Positions 11,640 through 22,105 of a stretch of 64,000 bases of DNA are shown here, in pieces. The notes beneath the pieces are model-generated. The model did no database searches and was not told the DNA's origin. It was given only the letters and a program-made list of their open reading frames with translations. A program made the position numbers and the translations under genes. The DNA comes from Uloborus plumipes (lineage: Eukaryota > Arthropoda > Arachnida > Araneae > Uloboridae). The DNA lies in contig JAXGGA010005592.1 of assembly GCA_038373865.1 (NCBI GenBank), positions 1 to 64,000 on the forward strand. Direction: 5' to 3'. The first letter of the stretch is position 1. The number at the start of each line of letters is the position of its first letter.

Positions 11640-12189
11640 GTACCCTAAATATGGTACAAGGAGACGATGCAACCCTGGCTGATGCCTGTCGAGCATGGCA
11701 TTCCCTAGCAGAGGATTCTAGTCTTTCTCCACATCATGATGCTGTAATGAAATGCCTCTCTTCATATCTTCAACCGTTTCACTATTTGGCGTAACTAACG
11801 CACCCAATGTATAAAGGAGAAATCCTAAATGATGAACAAAAGGAAATTGCTTGAAAATGGTTGCTTGAAATCCAACCAAATTCTCTTGAGCATTTAATTG
11901 CATTTGAAGCCGAATCTGCCCCCTATCCTGTAGTTACTTTGCAGTTCAGAATATCCCAGCAGAAACATGGTGGAAAGGTCTAAAAAAAAGCAACATCTCT
12001 GCCGAATTTGTACAGCTGATAGTACAATTACATTCCAGCCCATGTAGCTCAGCGTCTATCAAGAGAATCTTCTCGAGTTTTGGACTCATACATTCTAAAC
12101 TCAGAAATAGACTTGGCATCCAAAAAGCATCAAAACTGGTCTTTTGTTACCGCATGCTCCGCGAGAAAAACAATTTAGATTGGGACTAA
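11640..12189 (+). pseudogene. hAT transposase C-terminal relic (dimerisation domain)
   Basis: Around 11950-12189 the frame reads IPAETWWKGL, then FVQLIVQLHSSPCSSASIKR, IFSSFGLIHSKLRNRLG and KASKLVFCYRML before a stop. This is the hAT C-terminal dimerisation block (the conserved P-x-SSAS-x-ER-x-FS motif followed by LRNRL). The upstream part (from about 11650, with LADACRAWHSLAED) is in another frame with several stops, so the gene is broken. The catalytic core is absent. Confidence 0.7.
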
Positions 12190-12411
12190 ATACATTAAGT
12201 AACTGTTAACTAAAGATGGTTTATTTTATGTACATAAGTCTACAAATAATACCAGGCAAATGTGCACTATGCAATTTCTGCTTTCTAAAATTTATAAATT
12301 GTAATTAGGTTTATGTTTTAAAATACTGTTATTTATAATTAATTTTTATTCTATGATGATTAGTTCATTCATTTATTTTCCACATGTAAGCATCTTGTAG
12401 TATCCCAATTA

Positions 12412-12670
12412 AAGGGCTCGGGAGTAAATAATGGTATCTGACAAATTCTAAAAATCAAACTATTTCAAATTAAAATTAAAAAAAAAAATCACTTGTAAAA
12501 ATTTATTAAGATACCCAAGACACGCAGCACTTAATTTTAATGTACACACTTCATTTTTAAAATAAAAAAAAACCTGTTACAGTAATTTCTCGAAGCAATA
12601 AAGCCGTATTCAAAAGCCATATGTTTGATTTTTTAAAATACTAGTTACCATTATTTACTCCCGAGCCCTT
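12412..12670. mobile_element. 259-bp MITE nested in hAT copy 1
   Basis: It has a perfect 25-bp TIR beginning AAGGGCTCGGGAGTAAATAA. It is flanked by CAATTA at 12406-12411 and 12671-12676 (6-bp duplication). The right half is also present in hAT copy 2 (about 45085-45288), so it entered an ancestor of both copies. Confidence 0.75.
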
Positions 12671-12768
12671 CAATTATGTTTAGGATTGCTTATTACACTT
12701 TATTTTAATAACCTAAAACTCCAAAAGTTTACTTCAGTGTCTGAAATCAGAAATTGTAAAATTCATTT

Positions 12769-13039
12769 TTTTTTTGTCATCTGCCAACCAGGCAATTTGG
12801 GGTGTGCTGCTTCACTTTTCCAACTGTACTGTTATTTGATGTGAAGTCCAACTTCCCCAGCAACCGCATGCTATTGGGACCCGTTCATTGGGAGACAACC
12901 TTTCACGCAACAACACATTCACACACAAAGAAAGGACAAGGACAGGAGAGAGAAAGCACGTTCATTCCCAAGTCGGTACTCGAACCCGGGACCACACCAT
13001 CGTGGCAGACTGCTCTGACCACTAGAAAAGGTGGCCAGC
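12769..13039 (-). mobile_element. tRNA-derived SINE inserted in hAT copy 1
   Basis: On the minus strand the element begins near CGCTGGCCACC, has an AGTGGTCAGAGCAGT box-A-like string and a GGTCCCGGGTTCGAGTACC box-B string, and ends in a poly-A tract (T run at 12769-12775 on plus). A 13-bp target duplication GTAAAATTCATTT lies at 12756-12768 and 13040-13052. The second hAT copy (45374-45391) has the uninterrupted target. Confidence 0.85.
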
Positions 13040-13301
13040 GTAAAATTCATTTGAAAATGTATTTTGATTATCAATATCAAATTTAAACATGTTTTGGACA
13101 GAAATTTAGGTTTTTGACAATTATGTCAAAAAGGGTTTTTTTTTTGACATGACAGTAAAAACCACGGTTAAAACCAGATAAAACCTCCGACTGTCAAAAA
13201 CTTGCCAACCCTGCCTATGATACCTGCTTCTGTGGTACATTGAATTATTTTGCATATAATATTAACTGTCTTATGTGTTTCTTTTACAGAATTCTTCAAA
13301 T

Positions 13302-14952
13302 ATGTCATCGTCAGTGCAAAAGATTGCTAAACCTCAGTTGCGAGGCTTATTTCGATCCTACTTGAAAAAGCATCTTAGCATTGCTATTGTTTTAGCTATA
13401 GCAAGCTCTGCCACATGGAAATTTACTGTTTCTGATCCAAGGAAAAGAGCATATGCTGAATTCTACAAGTAATATTTTATAACTTTTTATTTATTTTTTT
13501 TTGCATGATGCTGTAATCTCAAAATTATTTTAAGATTCAGTTCATTAGACTGTAAGATATACTGAACAAGTGCCCTCCTTCCTTTCCCTGCAATTTAATG
13601 TTTTTTGAGTGCACCATAAATGAAAGAGTGAGGATAAATCTCTTCCTTGGTCTTTCTTTGTGCAAGGCTACAACAACTTGCATATTTAAATTAGAAGTGG
13701 AACGAAGCTTTGTCTTGGTCAAACCACGAACCGTGATTCAGCGTATGACAGTCCGGGAGCCAACAACAGGTTTTTGTTGGTCATTTCATCTTGGCTAGTT
13801 ATCATTTTTGTTATAGCTATGGCCGTCGACGTCAGCTGGGATATCAAACCGAGATAAAATTTAAAACTGTCTGCAAATTCAAAGAATTTTGTGAAAATGT
13901 TCTGCAAAAATATACTGTGCTGCTCCTGAGTCTTATATTGCTGCCAATAGCAAAAATGTAAAGTTGAAAGCAAGACTACACAATCAGCATGTTTTTTCAA
14001 CTACATTTCCTCTTTTTTCAATCTTATTCATTTAGGACATTTCAAAACAGGCAACCGACACTTGTCACTATCTAAAGAAAGTAAGAATGTAGAAATATGT
14101 TTACAAATCATTAAAATTTTCTGCAAACTTTGAAAACTTTCTGCGAACGGCCTTCAATGCTGTTCATGCTGAAGCAGCCTTCCACTCCCGTTTGAGAAAA
14201 ACAAAAGTAAATAAATAAACAAAGCCAAACCCTGTTAGTTAAAACTTCGTTTATTATTTAACAGGGTTTGTATTCTTTTTCATAACTCCTCCAATGTTTT
14301 TTAAATTTGAAATTTTTTTTTGAAGGGCCCTTCAAACGCTTGCATTTTAGTGCTAACTCCTTCAGAACTTCTCCATTTTTAGTGGAAGGTTTTCAAAAAA
14401 AAAAATGTTGTGTTTATGCATTCAATATGTTATATGAGAACAAAAATAGTACAAGAGATTTCCGTATTTTTTCTGGAATATGTTTTAAAAAAATACATTG
14501 ACAAGAAACTGAGGTCCTTTAAAGAATTAAGTAAGCCTCCTGCTAAACTCCAAAACTTCTCACTTTTAATTCCAAATTGAGTATGAACCATGTGATAGGC
14601 TAATAAGAATGAATGCCTGCATATTACTTTAAATAACTTCGTACTTATGCTTCAAATTACTTATATGTAAAAACATATTAAAAAAAAGCAAAAATAAATA
14701 TTTTATTTGTAATATTCATTTAAAAAAATGCAAGGAAAGCTAAAAATGTGTACGAAATAAAGAATATTAAAACATATGGAATTATTGGGGGCATTTGTAT
14801 TCTGTAGTTTAAAATATTCTCTCTCTTTGTGTATATGATAATGTTTTTTCAATAAAAGATATAATCTTTTAAGGACATATGATGCAGAAGCTGATTACAA
14901 AAGAATGGACGCTCTTGGAATTTTGCCACCTTTTCCTGAAGTAGACGAATAA
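13302..14952 (+). CDS. COX6C: Cytochrome c oxidase subunit 6C, two coding exons
   Basis: The coding sequence joins 13302-13468 and 14874-14952 (246 nt, 81 residues). The start MSSSVQK follows an acceptor TTTTACAG ending at 13289, so a noncoding first exon exists upstream. The donor is AA|GTAATA at 13469 and the acceptor CTTTTAAG ending at 14873; the join restores a Lys codon and the family string AYAEFYKTYD. A basic head with PQLRGL, one membrane helix (about residues 24-42) and the Asp/Lys-rich tail match the family. In other animals COX6C is a one-helix nuclear-encoded accessory subunit of complex IV in the inner mitochondrial membrane, usually 73-79 residues; here the tail is slightly longer (PPFPEVDE). 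The intact frame and canonical splice sites suggest a working gene. I saw no clear AATAAA within 100 bp of the stop. Confidence 0.9.
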
Positions 14953-15333
14953 TATTACATTGAAAGGTTAATATAATTTCAGTATTATACTTTCTAAATC
15001 TTTACATATTCTTGTGCAGCAATATTTTTGTAAAATTTCATGAGATTATTCATTTTATTGCTTTATGATAATTAATATTGAATTAATCTTTATTTAAGTG
15101 TTTTATACTTACCTAAACATTCTTTTCTTCATTATTTCCATCACCTTCAATCCTTTAGATCCTTAGGATTATCTAGAACATTCTGGAAGGACTTCAGTTT
15201 TGAATTTCATTCTTCTGAAGTACTGTTAATCATTTTGTAATTTCTTTATACTAACTGGATATATTTTTCGCGCATGAAATAGTAAATTGAATTGATCAAT
15301 TCAAAATTGAACCAGTACAACTTTTTCATAATA

Positions 15334-16061
15334 CAGTAGACACCGCTTAATGTAATCATCTTTGGATGAAAGTGATTTGATAACAATAACCGATTGAATA
15401 TAATAAGCGATGGAAATTGAATGGTGATTTCTGCTTAAGATTTTAATTTATGTGTTCTCGAAATGAAATGGTTGTAGTTATCGAAAAAAAATATAGCAAC
15501 AAATAAGGAAAACATATCAAACTTACATAATAAGTAAATTATCTTGCATAGAAGAAATTGTCGGTTGCAGCAATTTCTTTATAAGACATTCATAATCATG
15601 CTTCTTACGAAATTGCTCTGTACCCCCCCTTTCCCCCCTCCGGTCTTCTCTCATGCGAGCAGCAGTAGGATCTTTCTCCTTGATGACACTTTTGGGATCA
15701 TCATCCCATCCAATGGTGAAGTTTGATCTTCTAATGACACCTTTGCAAATATCGTCAGCAGTCAGTGCAGTAAAAGTTTCAATTTTCTCACCAATCTCCA
15801 TCCAAGATTCTAAAGCCTCTTAACTGGTATGAATTTGAAAACCTTTTCTCACAGGATCTCAGAAAATATTTTAAAAACAAAAATGAGCGAGTCTTTTTTT
15901 TCTTTGCATTTTGTGGCTGATTTAAGGAAAATAATTTCTTAAATTGCTAACAGTAAACAGAAGTTTTGATTAGAAAACACTGTGGTTTGTTGGTATACTT
16001 ATACAAAACCAGATGCGCTTCTGATAACATTAACCGTGATCTCATAACTTGGCTTCCACTG
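15334..16061 (-). mobile_element. pogo/Tigger element relic with transposase C-terminal fragment
   Basis: The left end CAGTAGACACCGCTTAATG and the right end (inverted CAGTGGAAGCCAAGTTATGA) lie between TA dinucleotides (15332-15333 and 16062-16063). GATAACAATAACCG near 15380 and GATAACATTAACCG near 16022 are subterminal repeats. On the minus strand 15801-15523 is open for 92 residues, with SWMEIGEKIETFTALTADDI just at its start; this resembles the tail of Tigger/CENP-B-like transposases. The catalytic region is missing. Confidence 0.6.
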
Positions 16062-16063
16062 TA

Positions 16064-18000
16064 TCAGTGATCCCAAAGCTGCACCACTAAATGTACTACT
16101 TGGTCCAAAACTCACTTATTTTGGGCCAAAACTGTTTCGTTGTCCAAATCGCCATTTTATTACGAATTCATTTCATAAATCTTAAGCTTAAATGTCTAGA
16201 TTTTTATTTCTGTTTTAGTCTTAATGTTTTTAAAATAGTAAAATAACAGGAAGAAAGTGTCAAGGTGTATGTGTGCAATTTTTTTTGCATACTTTACTGG
16301 AACTGGAACTTAATGTTTTTGGATAACTTTTACTGCAAGGTGCTAATTCCTATTTTTTCGTACAATTTTTCATCAAAACTAAATATTTAATTTTTTCAAA
16401 ACGTTAGTTCTATGAAAATCTTGGTAAAATTTGCAAAAACTAGCAATTTGTTTTAATTATATCCTACTTATGAAGGTAATTTTGATTTCGCTCTCATTCT
16501 TTCTCTAACCTTTACTTAATTGAAAACTTGTGTAGTTTTAGTTGACTAAAAAAAAATTTAAAAAAAAATTTAGGATTAGAAAAAGAATGCTCAGAACAAA
16601 ACTTTTTGCTTCTAGGCTATAAGCTACATATTTGACCATAAATTAATTCTTTTTTTGACCAGCGCTTTTATAATGTCAAAAAGTTAAAAACAAACATAAA
16701 GATTAAGTATTTTATTTTTATTAATGAATTTTAAAAGAAAAAATAAATCTATGAAATTTGAGATTAATTATGAATTTTTGAATATATTTTATGAAATTAG
16801 AAATCATTTAAATTTCCTGACTAGGCATTTCAAAGGTGGCTTCATAAATATTTACATTTAGAAATAATTCATGTAATTGCTGTTAAACAATTTTTTAAAT
16901 TAAACTACTACCAGAAAAATATACTGTCAGTGCTAAAGTGTTTTAGCAAACAATATTTTTCTGGCCTGTCACGTCAAAATTTCCGGAAGGTGTTGTCAAA
17001 GATTATAGTCAATAAATACTATATTGAAAAACAACAAAAATTACACCCACGTTTGTATAAATACTTTGATTTCTTAAAGCCAGGGTATTTTAATTGATTT
17101 ATTTAACTCATTTTAATTGATCAGTTATGTAAAAATCATGTTTTGTGAAAGATATTAGTACGTAAGTTTTATTGCTAAGAAAATGTCAGCGTGTTGACTT
17201 CGTAAAATTATGTTTCTGTCAGTTTTTATTTTCTAATCAAGAATGGGACATTTTGATGTACTATTTTATATTGATGCATTTGATTGCTTAAAAATAACTT
17301 GGATCATTTAAAAATATAAGAAACAAATTTCAATCAATAATTGATCGAAAGATAGAAGAGCTGCTCTAAAACGGTACTTTCTCTGCTCCAAACGGTGCTA
17401 TTGGGATAATAGTTTAGTTCATTTTTCATCTGTATTCTTATTTTTTTTATTTTTTTTAAAGTGTAAAATATGCATGATTTTATTTTATTGGGTAACTGTG
17501 CAGCAATCTTTTTATTTGGTTTAAGTTTTTGATTATTTCTTAATGTAAACAGTTTAAAATCTGTTGAGACAAAGTGATAGGATTTCCTTTGTTCTCGCCA
17601 AACAAAAACCATGTTTGAAATAAAAAGTTGTTATTCTACTTGAAAAGAAATTTGTTGATGTAATTGGTACTTGTAGAATTATTCTTGATTCGTTTTTGCT
17701 GAGTAGTTTTAATTTTCCTTATTGTTTGGTAATTTCTGTATTGTTTTCAGTTTCAATTTATTAACATGTTTAATAACCTATCTAGATGACACTGTATTGT
17801 ACTTTTTCAAATTAAACTTTAGGTTGTGCCATTTTTTCCTAGCTTTAAATTCCTAGATTGGTCTTTGCTTTATAATCCATCCTTTAATATAATAAAGAAA
17901 ATACCTGCAACAAATTCTAATTATTTTTTCTATTTGACAAAAAAATCTCTTTATGCTAAAAAGTAAAACAAAAAGAAAAAGAAAAGCTTTCTCACAGGTA
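16064..18000. other. AT-rich intergenic DNA
   Basis: No gene, no paired inverted repeats and no target duplications were seen. The open frames (for example 17334-17612 on minus) are low-complexity. Confidence 0.4.
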
Positions 18001-18003
18001 CAT

Positions 18004-18592
18004 TAGTCCAGTCAAATTAGACATTAAAATCGCAAATCGGGATGTAGTTCTGATTTTTTAATATGTTGTTTGGGTCACCTAGGGTAGTTCAAATCTAAGT
18101 TTGCACCTTTCCAAACCCTGTGCTCGCTGCGGAATTCGCGAAAAACTGCGAAAATTTCCGACTTTTTTCAGTTTTTCCCTTATAACTTCCAAACTATGCA
18201 ACTTTTGATTATACATGTGACTACCCATTTTAAAGAACACTAAATTTTCAATAATTTGAGCCCAAGTAGCACTCTGTAGGACCAATAGTTTGGAAGATAT
18301 CGAACTTCGAAAATTGGTCATTTTTTGAGAAAAGTGAAAAAATTATGCTTCAATCGCATTCCAGACCAAATATCGATATAATTTCCTGCTCTACAAGAAT
18401 AAAAATGGACATGAAGCTATAGTAAATTTAATTGGCTTTCATTTAAGTCTAAAAAAAGTCTCTAGACTCAGTAGTTCTTCCACAATTATGAAAAACAAAA
18501 TGTTCGAAATTTTTGATTTTTTCGAGAAATGAAAAAAAATTGTTTCTAATAAGAATAAGAGGCACTAGACGATAAAAAATACATAGGATGGA
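18004..18592 (+). repeat. Left TIR of the nuclease transposon, copy 1
   Basis: It pairs with 21493-22102 in inverted orientation. Shared landmarks are TGTTTGGGTCACCTAGGG near the outside and AAGAATAAGAGGCACTAGAC near the inner edge. An 80-codon open frame is kept in both arms, but this follows from their similarity and I do not call it a gene. Confidence 0.85.
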
Positions 18593-18659
18593 AAAAAAGG
18601 TTAACATTATATTTAAATATTATTTTCATTGTTTGAAAACTCTTCAAGGTTAATTTCAG

Positions 18660-21477
18660 TCAATGTTTAGCTTTTTTTGGGGGTCCTTGTTTGCTGTGTT
18701 CGTATCTCGAAACTGCAGAAAAGGAAGGTTTTCGCTCTTGCTCCAGATATTCGTCTAAGAAAGAAACGTTATCAGTATTTTCCTCTTCTTCGTCCATTGT
18801 AACTGGATGGAAGTTGGTGCAACTTTTTCCAGAGCACCGAGTGCACAAAGCAGAACATTTTAGTCCGGCTTTCCAGCAAGAACATGCTCCCATGCATCCT
18901 TTTTTGCACTTGCACGATAGAAATTTCAGGAGCATAAGCGAGGCTGGTTCACATAATGTTGTGACTGGTATTAAGCCATTGGGGGGTTTTGACCAACCCC
19001 ATTCCACTGCATCTTTTTAACCCCCAACCACTTTTGCACTTGATGGTACGTACGATAGGAATGGAAGTTGGCAGCATCTTTAGTTGGGGGCAAACGGGCC
19101 CAGTTAACCTTCGCATTGGCAGCTGCTTTAACACACAGTTGGAATCGAAGACCATGCAGAGTATCGGTGAATGCATCTCCTCCGTACAAAGCAACAATGC
19201 ATTTTTGCCCTACATGGCTTCGTGGCTAACATCTGGAAAGAGAAATGTACCAGCCAAATGAATCAAACTCTGCCTCTTTTCAAAAGTGCTGCATAGCTTT
19301 GCCTTTCCTCGCCAGTAGAGGGCAGATGTGGTGTCGCATCCACTAAATGCGTGAAGAAACAGTTCGAATCCTTTAGGCAATTCCATGGCTCCTCCACTGA
19401 ATGAAGTTGTTGAAAACTGTGTGCAAGTGAAGTCACCTTTTTTTACTTTTTGGAAATAAACATTATGAATGTTTGATCCTAAACCGCAGAGAAGAACAAG
19501 TAAGTCCACGTCCTCTCCTACCACGATCACGCTCTCGTTAAAAGTACTTTTTTCAAGAGCGGCTCGGATAATCATGCAGTCTGCATCTTCCGTTGCTTTT
19601 GTAGTTTCAATGCCTTCATGGGAAAAGGCAAGGCACAACTCGTTAACGAGGCGTCGTTTATTGCTCTCATTGGCTAATAGTTTCTCCTGGAGCACTGTGA
19701 TGATCGTTGAAGAGTGAAATACAATCTCACTGCTACTACGAACAGAGTAGCGACGCAATCGTTATGCTGTTTTAGTACTTCTGAGAGCTCCATCCTCAGG
19801 GTAATCATCAAACACCACTGCTATGTTCCTACCAAAGTGATTAAATGTGTAAGTAATATATCCATCAATTATTGAACTGATAGAATCATTTTGGCGCCAT
19901 ATAACCTTGTGCAGAAGGTATCCTCTGTCTACTACCACCAATTTTTCTGGGTGTAATTGGAATGTTTTGCTCAAGTGGAGTGAAAGAGCAGAAGAAAGAA
20001 GATTTTGTTCCTTTTCGCATCCCTTCATTATGGAACAAAGACATTGGATAAGGGGCCAATTCAAGTTTGAAATGTTCTTTCAACTCCTTATCCCACTGTT
20101 TCGTAATATACAATCTTTGAAAGATAATAAGTGGATCAATATCAACACGCTTGTTGTGAACTTTAATGGAACTTGTAACTGTTCCCAAGGTGAGTACCTT
20201 TTCTTTTCTTTTGCAAGTAACTTTACCAAAAGAATTTCCAGTAAGTTTCTTCACTGATTCAATTCCTTTTTCTTGTGCTAAGTGGCAATTAATTTCCGGA
20301 CCTGCCACGATTTCACTGCTGATAGACAATAATTTTCTGTTTCTGGAAATAAAGAATGTGTACTAAGAAAGTTATTTATCTTCTTTACATCAGCATTGTC
20401 TCTCAGGATTTGAGTTGGCCTTATATCGGCATGTTGCTCTGGTGTCGACAAAATGTTCCAAAATTGTTCCAGTTCTCTGCAAATGTTTGACATGTACACA
20501 ATTCCTTCTGTCCACCGAGAAAGTACACTATGGATATTCCGCGACCATGGGTTAACCCTCCCTGACTCTTCATGGATTTCATGAGAACCTGTTCAATACA
20601 TAAGTCTGTCCACAGGCCTGACCAAAATTTATCGGATCTGCGAATCGTGAAGTATTGTTTAGTGAAGTTAGCAAATTCCTCTGGGACCATTCACTGTTGC
20701 AGAGCACTCATATCTTGTAGGTATAAGCGTGCACTTTTGGCGAAAAAAAATGACCCGCTGAGTGAAAGAATGGAAGCATTTTGCTAACTGTGTCCAGGTG
20801 GAGCTCCCAGTAACCTGCTCTCTCAGCCTGAATGAATTTCTTAATTAATACAGTCATCCTGAAATATTGCACCCAAAGCTTTGAGGTGGCCCCTTTTCTT
20901 TCCTACTTGTCCACTTCAGCCTTACATTTCGCATTAAGATTGTGAACAATTTCATTTTCATTTGCCAACCAAATCATTGATCTGTCATCTTCATTCAAAA
21001 TCTCCTCAATAATTATTTTTCCTCATCAGTTAGCTGAATCTCATTGAAAATAGAATGAGCCAAAGAAAGATTTGTCAACAGATGAGCTCTTACAGCTCTA
21101 GAATATGCGTGTCCATTTAGAATTTTATCAACACTGTTCTCTGCATAAATTGTGGCGAGCAATTCTTTTAGACCACTACCTGCCATGATAGCACCAATAG
21201 CTCCCTTGAAAGACATAAGAAGGTGAAAACCACCTAACCTCACTACCACCGTATTCAAATCGGTATGCTGGCAGTTCTCAACAATGTCTCTGGCTTTCAT
21301 ATAAAGGGGTTGATCATATGTCACAAAGCAAGTATGTTGCCCATGAGCTTTGGTTCTTGCACTAGCCTCAAGAAGAGATGTTAAAACAGTGTCATAATTT
21401 GTGGGTGGAGCGTGAATGAATGGGAGATATACTATTTTTGAGCACTGGAAATCTAGGCCATTAGTCACTTGTTCCAT
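18660..21477 (-). pseudogene. XPG/FEN-like nuclease with C-terminal nine-Cys module, decayed transposon gene
   Basis: Read from 21477 down to 18660 on the minus strand in several frames. Segment 1 (21477-21013) has TCFVTYDQPLYMKARDI and VVVRLGGFHLLMSFKGAIGA; one lost base after DEEK shifts the frame. Segment 2 (20690-20421) has LWTDLCIEQVLMKSMKS then GGLTHGRG. Segment 3 (20329-19886) has ELAPYPMSLFHNEGMRKGTK. Segment 4 (20064-19762) has NIAVVFDDYPEDG. Segment 5 (19758-19210) has ATEDADCMIIRAAL, VIVVGEDVDLLVLL and HAFSGCDTTSALY. Segment 6 (19197-18660) ends in CKCKKGCMGACSCWKAGLKC and SALCTRCSGKSC. The FDDY, EDADC and GEDVD acids sit as in XPG-N/XPG-I nuclease cores, and GCDTTS replaces the FEN1 GCDY-like step. 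Segment 1 might be the RNase H-like transposase part, but no complete catalytic triad can be shown. At least five frame breaks make it inactive. Confidence 0.7.
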
Positions 21478-21492
21478 GTATCCATTCTATGT

Positions 21493-22102
21493 ATTTATAC
21501 CATTCTATGTATTTCTTATCGTCTAGTGCCTCTTATTCTTATTAGAAACGATTTTTTTTTTTCATTTCTTGAAAAAATCAAAAATTTCGAACATTTTGTT
21601 TTTCGTAATTGTCGAAGAACTACTGAGTCCAGAGACTTCTTTTTGGGCTTAAATGAAAGCCAATTAAATTTACTATAGCTTCATGGCTATTTTTATTCTT
21701 GTAGAGCAGGAAATTATATCGATATTTGGTCTGAAATGCGATTGAAGCATAATTTTTTCACTTTTCGCAAAAAATGACCAATTTTCGAAGTTCGATATCT
21801 CCTAAACTATTGGTCCTACAGAGAGCTACTTGGGCTCAAATTATTGAAAATTTAGTGATCTTTAAAACGGGTATTCACATGTATGATCAAAAGTTGCATA
21901 GTTTGGAAGTTATAAGGGAAAAACTGAAAAAAGTCGGAAATTTTCGCAGTTTTTCGCGAATTCCGCAGCGAGCACAGGGTTTGGAAAGGTGCAAACTTAG
22001 ATTTGAACTTCCCTAGGTGACCCAAACAACATATTAAAAAATCAGAACTACATCCCGATTTGCGATTTTAGCCCCTTTTTTTTGCATAGATTGACTGGAC
22101 TA
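21493..22102 (-). repeat. Right TIR of the nuclease transposon, copy 1
   Basis: Inverted partner of 18004-18592. The outer 70 bp contain a T-rich/GC-poor indel compared with the left arm, and the outermost TAGTCCAGTCAA is identical. Confidence 0.85.
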
Positions 22103-22105
22103 CAT

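Larger units (their letters stand above)
11237..13213 (+). mobile_element. hAT element, copy 1, with degraded transposase, nested MITE and SINE
   Basis: The left end CACGGTTGGGTTTTTGAC and the right end (inverted CAGGGTTGGCAAGTTTTTGAC) are TIRs. The 8-bp flanks CCTATGGT (11229-11236) and CCTATGAT (13214-13221) differ at one base. Subterminal GTCAAAAAC strings recur many times at both ends (for example 11239-11310, 13100-13210), as expected of transposase binding sites. A second copy lies at 43071-45558. It contains a transposase relic (11640-12189), a 259-bp MITE and a SINE. Confidence 0.8.
18004..22102 (-). mobile_element. 4.1-kb long-TIR transposon encoding an XPG-like nuclease with a Cys-rich tail (Academ-like), copy 1
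   Basis: Termini TAGTCCAGTCAA are inverted at both ends and flanked by a 3-bp duplication CAT (18001-18003, 22103-22105). The TIRs are about 0.6 kb (18004 to about 18592; about 21493 to 22102) and differ by scattered substitutions and an indel near the right tip. Everything between them is the decayed nuclease gene on the minus strand (18660-21477). A 3-4 bp duplication plus an XPG-type nuclease and a cysteine module is what I recall for the Academ superfamily; the family name is inference. Confidence 0.75.

Noticed and set aside
12960..13039. A minus-strand tRNA gene
   Set aside because: The tRNA-like head has a SINE body, an A-tail and a 13-bp target duplication.
18079..18321. An 80-codon open frame kept in both TIRs (also 21774-22016) of the first nuclease transposon
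   Set aside because: The arms are inverted copies of each other, so the shared frame is expected; there is no codon bias or protein motif.
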